Shown here piece by piece: positions 60,006 to 64,000 of a stretch of 64,000 nucleotides of DNA; position 1 is the first letter of the stretch; each line of letters opens with the position of its first letter. Location of the stretch: assembly GCA_028583405.1 (NCBI GenBank), contig CM053251.1, forward strand, positions 4,123,271 to 4,187,270, written 5' to 3'. A program made the position numbers and the translations under genes. Source of the DNA: Pogonophryne albipinna. Lineage: Eukaryota > Chordata > Actinopteri > Perciformes > Artedidraconidae. A model generated the notes under the pieces. The model was not told where the DNA came from. It saw only the letters and a program-made list of their open reading frames with translations, and did not search any database.

Positions 60006-60182
60006 TTCAGGTGTATATCAGTATGTAGTGTCTCTACTTTAAAGAGTCCTCTCCTGCTGATGTTCAGGTGTATATCAGTATGTAGTGTCACTACTTTAAA
60101 GAGTCCTCTCCTGCTGATGTTCAGGTGTATATCAGTATGTAGTGTCACTACTTTAAAGAGTCCTCTCCTGCTGATGTTCAGG
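60006..60182. repeat. 57-bp minisatellite, 3 copies
   Basis: TTCAGGTGTATATCAGTATG units starting at 60006, 60063 and 60120, nearly identical (first copy CTCT for CACT). A fourth starts at 60177 and breaks off. Confidence 0.92.
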
Positions 60183-60895
60183 GGCCTCATTTATAAAGCC
60201 TTGTGTAGGATTCACGTGGGAAGGTTGCCCATATTTGCCTATAGTCAAAGAAACGCCACGTATTAATATTCATTTTGACTGACTGCATGAAGAAGATCGC
60301 AGGAAAAGACGACAGAACAGCTAAAAAAGTCAGCCGTGTCAGATTTTGGGGAGGTCGAGATAAATCATATTGTTTGGTGGATGCAGTTTGAACCAGAGTA
60401 GCAGCATGAAGGTCGGATCGTCACCAAAATAAATAAATAAGTGGTCTGAAAAAGGTTAATGACAAAAAAAAATACACGTAGCCTAACCTTCCTCAGGCAG
60501 TGTGTTTGTACCGGGCACAGGAGACACCCCCTTGATGAGAAACTATAAGAAATGATCGGGGAATCCCTCCGGAGTAGAGTCATGGCGACTGGATCTGAAT
60601 TATTTTTTTGTAAATAGCAGCAACTCTATATCCACCAGTTAAAGGAAATAAAACTAATGTGTTGTGTTATATGAGCTGTACAATTGACCACATATGGTGT
60701 TCTTAGTTTCCATACCTCCTGTGTTTTACGAGCGACTTATCAAGTATTGGCGAACGGCATAAAACATGATTAAACATGATAGTATATAAAACCATGCTCG
60801 TATCTATACAACCTATAGAAATGCAAAACGGCGTCAGTTTAAAGTAATTCTGTCCTTCTGCTTACTGCATCATTTATGAAAATACATTTCTTAAA
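60183..60895. other. Possible DNA-transposon end, otherwise nothing
   Basis: GGGGCCTCATTTATAAAGCC at 60181 resembles the end of a fish DNA transposon; CATCATTTATGAAAATACAT near 60868 may be the other end. No transposase frame. Confidence 0.35.
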
Positions 60896-60899
60896 GAGC

Positions 60900-62430
60900 T
60901 AAACTTGAGGGACATGTGGAGGGATAGATACCCTGGATTATCAATGTATTCCTGTTTTTCTAATACTCATAAAACATACTCCCGAATTGATTACTTTTTA
61001 GTTTCTGCAAGTTTGGTATGTAAAGTTAAGGATTGTATGTATGACAGTATTCTGATCTCGGATCATGCCCCGAACAGTATGGTGTATGTAGACTCAGGGC
61101 TGTTGAGGGATCCCCCCAAATGGAAATTTCAGCACAAATGGTTACAGGACTCAGACCTAATAGCCTTACTGGGAAAACAAATTGATCTATATTTTACGCT
61201 TAATACCTCTGAAACTTCTGCAAGTACCAAGTGGGAAGCGTTTAAGGCTTATATTAGGGGTCAGATTATTAACTTTACGAGCTCCAAATCTAAAAAAGCC
61301 AAACAAAAAACACTATTATTAGAGTCCAAAATTAAAGCAATGGTAAACACTTATTTTAGAAATCCCTGTCCTAAATTACACCAAGAAGTGTTACTATTAA
61401 GAGCACAATATAATGAAATTTCAGCCTCCAAAGCAGCAGCTAACTTACTGAAGCTTAAACAATCCATCTTTGATCAAGGGGAAAAGTCAGGTAAAATCCT
61501 GGCATGGCGTATAAAACAACTTCAAATTGAAAGAACTATCACTGTGCTGAAAAACGATAAGGGGGAGACCGTTGCAGACCCTGTGGCAATAAATGGGGCT
61601 TTCAGGGATTATTATGAAAGATTATACAGCTCTGAAATAGACGAGGGGACACTGCTCCAGAGTCCATTCTTAGATAGCCTCACGATTCCCAAATTATCGG
61701 ATGAGGAAAGTTTGAAATTTGAGAATGTATTGTCTTTGGAGGAGATCTCTGAGGCAATGAAGAGCATGAAATCGGGGAAAGCAGCAGGACCGTATGGCCT
61801 GCCCATTGATATCTATAAAAAATGTGAAGCTAAATTAAAGGCACCCCTTTTGGAAATGTTTATTGAATCTATTCAAAATGGAATACTTCCTCCCACCCTG
61901 AGAGGGGCGCTGATCACACTCCTGCCAAAACCTGGGAAATCAAATGATAAGTGCGAAAATATGCGCCCAATAAGCCTCTTAAACTCAGACTTGAAGATAC
62001 TTTGTAAGATCTTGGCAAGGAGACTGGAAGGCCTGCTGCCGGAAATTATAAAAGAGGATCAAAATGGGTTCATGGTTGAACGTCAGGGATTTCACAATGT
62101 GAGACGGGTTTTGAACATTTTACATGACCAAAGGGGGGCGCCAGATACAGCTCTCTTGGCATTAGACACTGAGAAAGCTTTTGACAGGGTGGAATGGTCC
62201 TATTTGTTTGAACTTCTTGACCGATTTGGCTTTGGGGAGAATTTTTGTAATTGGGTAAAACTTTTATACAACGACCCGTATGCAGAAATAATTACCAATC
62301 ATATCAAAGCCGATAAGGATCGGTAGGGGCTGTAGACAAGGTTGTCCTCTATCCCCCCTTCTTGTCTTAATCGCAATTGAACCATTTGCTATTGCTGTGA
62401 GAGAGCACACAATGATTTCAGGCATACATG
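60900..62430 (+). pseudogene. L1-clade LINE fragment, endonuclease end plus reverse transcriptase
   Basis: An open frame to the stop at 62324. It starts inside the endonuclease ([10 protein letters not shown], then ISDHAP) and continues through the linker into the reverse transcriptase: [10 protein letters not shown] near codon 290 (family GPDG, here Asp to Tyr), [21 protein letters not shown] and [13 protein letters not shown] with the motif A aspartate near codon 420. After a frameshift, motif B ([12 protein letters not shown]) continues just downstream of the stop. The frame then breaks into another repeat at about 62430, so the YADD motif and the C-terminus are missing. There is no ATG start; the element is 5'-truncated and dead. 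Confidence 0.88.
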
Positions 62431-62771
62431 TGAGCAGGGGTGCCGTAAGGGGGTGAAAAGTTAGGACGATTCTAAGGGCCCATGACTGACAGGGGCCCCA
62501 AATATTTTTAGAACATTAAGAAAAAAAATGTAAGTAACCTTTCATCAATCATCAATAATTAACATTAATATAACGTCATATTGATGATGTACTCACTAAA
62601 CTTACGATTCATTTAACTTATTTTCTTCCAAAAGTTAATTATCCAAAGCATCGAACACCCCCATCTATTTACATGTAATGGTTTGGTCCTGCCTCCAAAC
62701 GCTGTGCGGCACCGCACTTTCTAGCAGCAGAGAGTGAGAGCATGTGAGGAGGGATGCTAGTACTTGGTACT
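62431..62771. repeat. Dispersed repeat fragment and non-coding sequence
   Basis: AGGGGTGCCGTAAGGGGGTG and CTAAGGGCCCATGACTG, then ACAGGGGCCCCAAATATTTT, belong to a common fish repeat that interrupts the LINE. The rest is unassigned. Confidence 0.5.
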
Positions 62772-62893
62772 TACATTACATTACATTACATTACATTACA
62801 TTGCATTTAGCTGACGCTTTTATCCAAAGCGACTTACAATAAGTACAATCGACCAGGAAGACACAACCTTGAAGAAAACAGAATCATATAAGT
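62772..62893 (-). mobile_element. L2 LINE 3' tail with (ACATT)n
   Basis: Six ACATT units (the LINE's terminal repeat), then GCATTTAGCTGACGC and CTTTTATCCAAAGCGACTTA, the reverse complement of the tail of the copy ending near 47250. About 120 bp survive. Confidence 0.85.
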
Positions 62894-63282
62894 ACATTAC
62901 TTACGTGTGTATGATGTCTCAAGGACTAACAAAGTCAGGCTTTCAAGAAAGAAAAGAAAGGAGAGAAAGACAAGAGAGAGGGACTAAAGGGCGACAGTAT
63001 GTCACCCAGTTTTTCAAAAGAAAAGGTGGGTGTGGTCCATGAGTGGTGGAAATTAGTCTGTTAGCTAAGCTTAATCCATTGTAAATAATAATTGTAATGT
63101 TTTGCTGTCATTAAGTACTGTTAATATCTTCACAGAAAATTCAGAGGTTTTTCATTTCACTCCTCTTTTAGCTGACATTTAATAAATGCAGGTACATTTT
63201 TAGCAGCTATTCATACTAAATCAGTTGTCCCTCCCCTGGTGCCAGGACCAACAGATCCATCTTTAGGCTCCGCAGCCCTGTC
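62894..63282. other. No gene recognised
   Basis: Purine-rich stretch near 62945-62995 (AAAGAAAAGAAAGGAGAG), otherwise non-coding. Confidence 0.5.
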
Positions 63283-63411
63283 CCCCCCATAAGGCTTTGC
63301 AGTCTTGCCATGCTGTCCATTGAAAGCCAGTTGGCTAGAAAGCTGGACTTCAAGGACTTGATCAGTGACTTTGCCTGTAAGAAGGCTAGGCGCTGGGCTC
63401 TTGGTGAGTAA
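63283..63411 (+). pseudogene. C-terminal fragment of a hAT-type transposase (ZMYM1-like)
   Basis: Forty-two codons to TAA at 63409. They read IRLCSLAMLSIESQLARK and then LDFKDLISDFACKKARR, the typical end of hAT-family transposases (dimerisation domain, hATC) and their domesticated ZMYM1-like relatives. The upstream part is missing or out of frame. A transposon remnant is more likely than a host gene. Confidence 0.65.
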
Positions 63412-64000
63412 GGCTGAGCCAGGCCTTGTAATAACTGTTAAAGGGCAAGGCTATGGTAACGATATTGGATCACTACACAGAAGATGCATGATGAGAAAAA
63501 GACTGAGAACAGGTAATAGGCTCTGATTTAGCACCACCATCAGGCCTTTTCACTTCCATTTCCGTTTTGTTGTCCGTTTACACTTTAATACCCGCTTATT
63601 TTGTAGTTGGTATGTATATTTAATTAAAAAATCTGCTGCTAATGTTATTTTTTTTGTTATACCATTTTATAAATTATAATATTGGTGTTAATGTTCACTT
63701 TATTTTAATTTAAGAGGTCATGTATATTTAAGTTATATTTATTTAGATTTTTGAATGTTCCTTTCAAAAATGTTATTAAAAAGGCATGTACACCATAAAA
63801 GATTACTATTGAGGTCTAGTGTCAGGAATGTTAGTGTCATATCAAATAGTGAATTCTACTGCAGCAGAATGTTGCAGTCTGCACAGTGTTATATTTTCAC
63901 CGCTCAGTGTTAGTAAATATTATGCAGTTAGTATTGGACTACAAGATAGATGCAAGCCTGTACAGGTAGTTATTTAAAGCATAAATGAGTGGGTTGGGTT
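63412..64000. other. No gene recognised
   Basis: AT-rich non-coding sequence to the window edge. Confidence 0.5.

Overview
The window is nuclear DNA of a ray-finned fish, probably a percomorph. The grounds are vertebrate tRNA-Leu(UAA) genes in a long tandem array, a contactin-associated protein exon with vertebrate splice sites, and dense teleost-type repeats: L2 and L1 LINE pieces, hAT and Harbinger-like MITEs, LTR and retrovirus remnants, GT/CA microsatellites, and a 1,000-base assembly gap. There are no bacterial features.

Region 1, 1-41,387, is a tandem array of tRNA-Leu genes, all on the minus strand. I count 55 tRNA loci, 50 uninterrupted and 5 split by insertions. The array continues beyond the left edge. 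The unit is about 1,166 bp and is a dimer of two related monomers. Type A has a tRNA flanked by AAGGATGAACAGGAATT and carries a GC-rich MITE of about 306-315 bp. Type B has a tRNA flanked by GAGGATGAACAGCAAAT and carries a different AT-rich insert. Much of the left half is a tandem duplication with an 8,384-bp offset. A 2,570-bp element sits inside tRNA genes three times: twice in plus orientation as part of that duplication, and once inverted at another tRNA position. A solo LTR sits inside the T arm of two further tRNAs at the right edge, where the array becomes degenerate.

The 2,570-bp element carries a CCAAT-rich promoter-like segment, candidate splice sites, a decayed coding segment resembling a multicopy fish transposon-type protein, a poly(A) signal and an 84-nt pure pyrimidine tract.

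Region 2, 41,388-48,346, holds microsatellites, a telomere-like dispersed repeat, one clear host exon (F5/8 type C domain of a CNTNAP-family protein, 43,586-43,779), a 666-bp Harbinger-like MITE, an L2 LINE 3' end and the N gap.

Region 3, 48,347-64,000, is a repeat graveyard. It contains a decayed endogenous retrovirus (about 50.6-53.9 kb), a multicopy fish protein pseudogene whose parts lie in opposite orientations (54.2-54.9 kb), a Gag-like coiled-coil fragment, a 571-bp palindrome, a promoter-like CpG/NRF1 segment with a candidate first coding exon (59,817-59,849), a frameshifted L1-clade LINE and a hAT transposase C-terminus.

The small open frames that recur in every array unit come from repeat conservation. 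They start at TTG, overlap each other in two frames, and I do not consider them genes. The most unusual feature is a tRNA array in which three independent insertions all hit 82-nt tRNA bodies and whose tRNAs lack a nearby oligo-T terminator.
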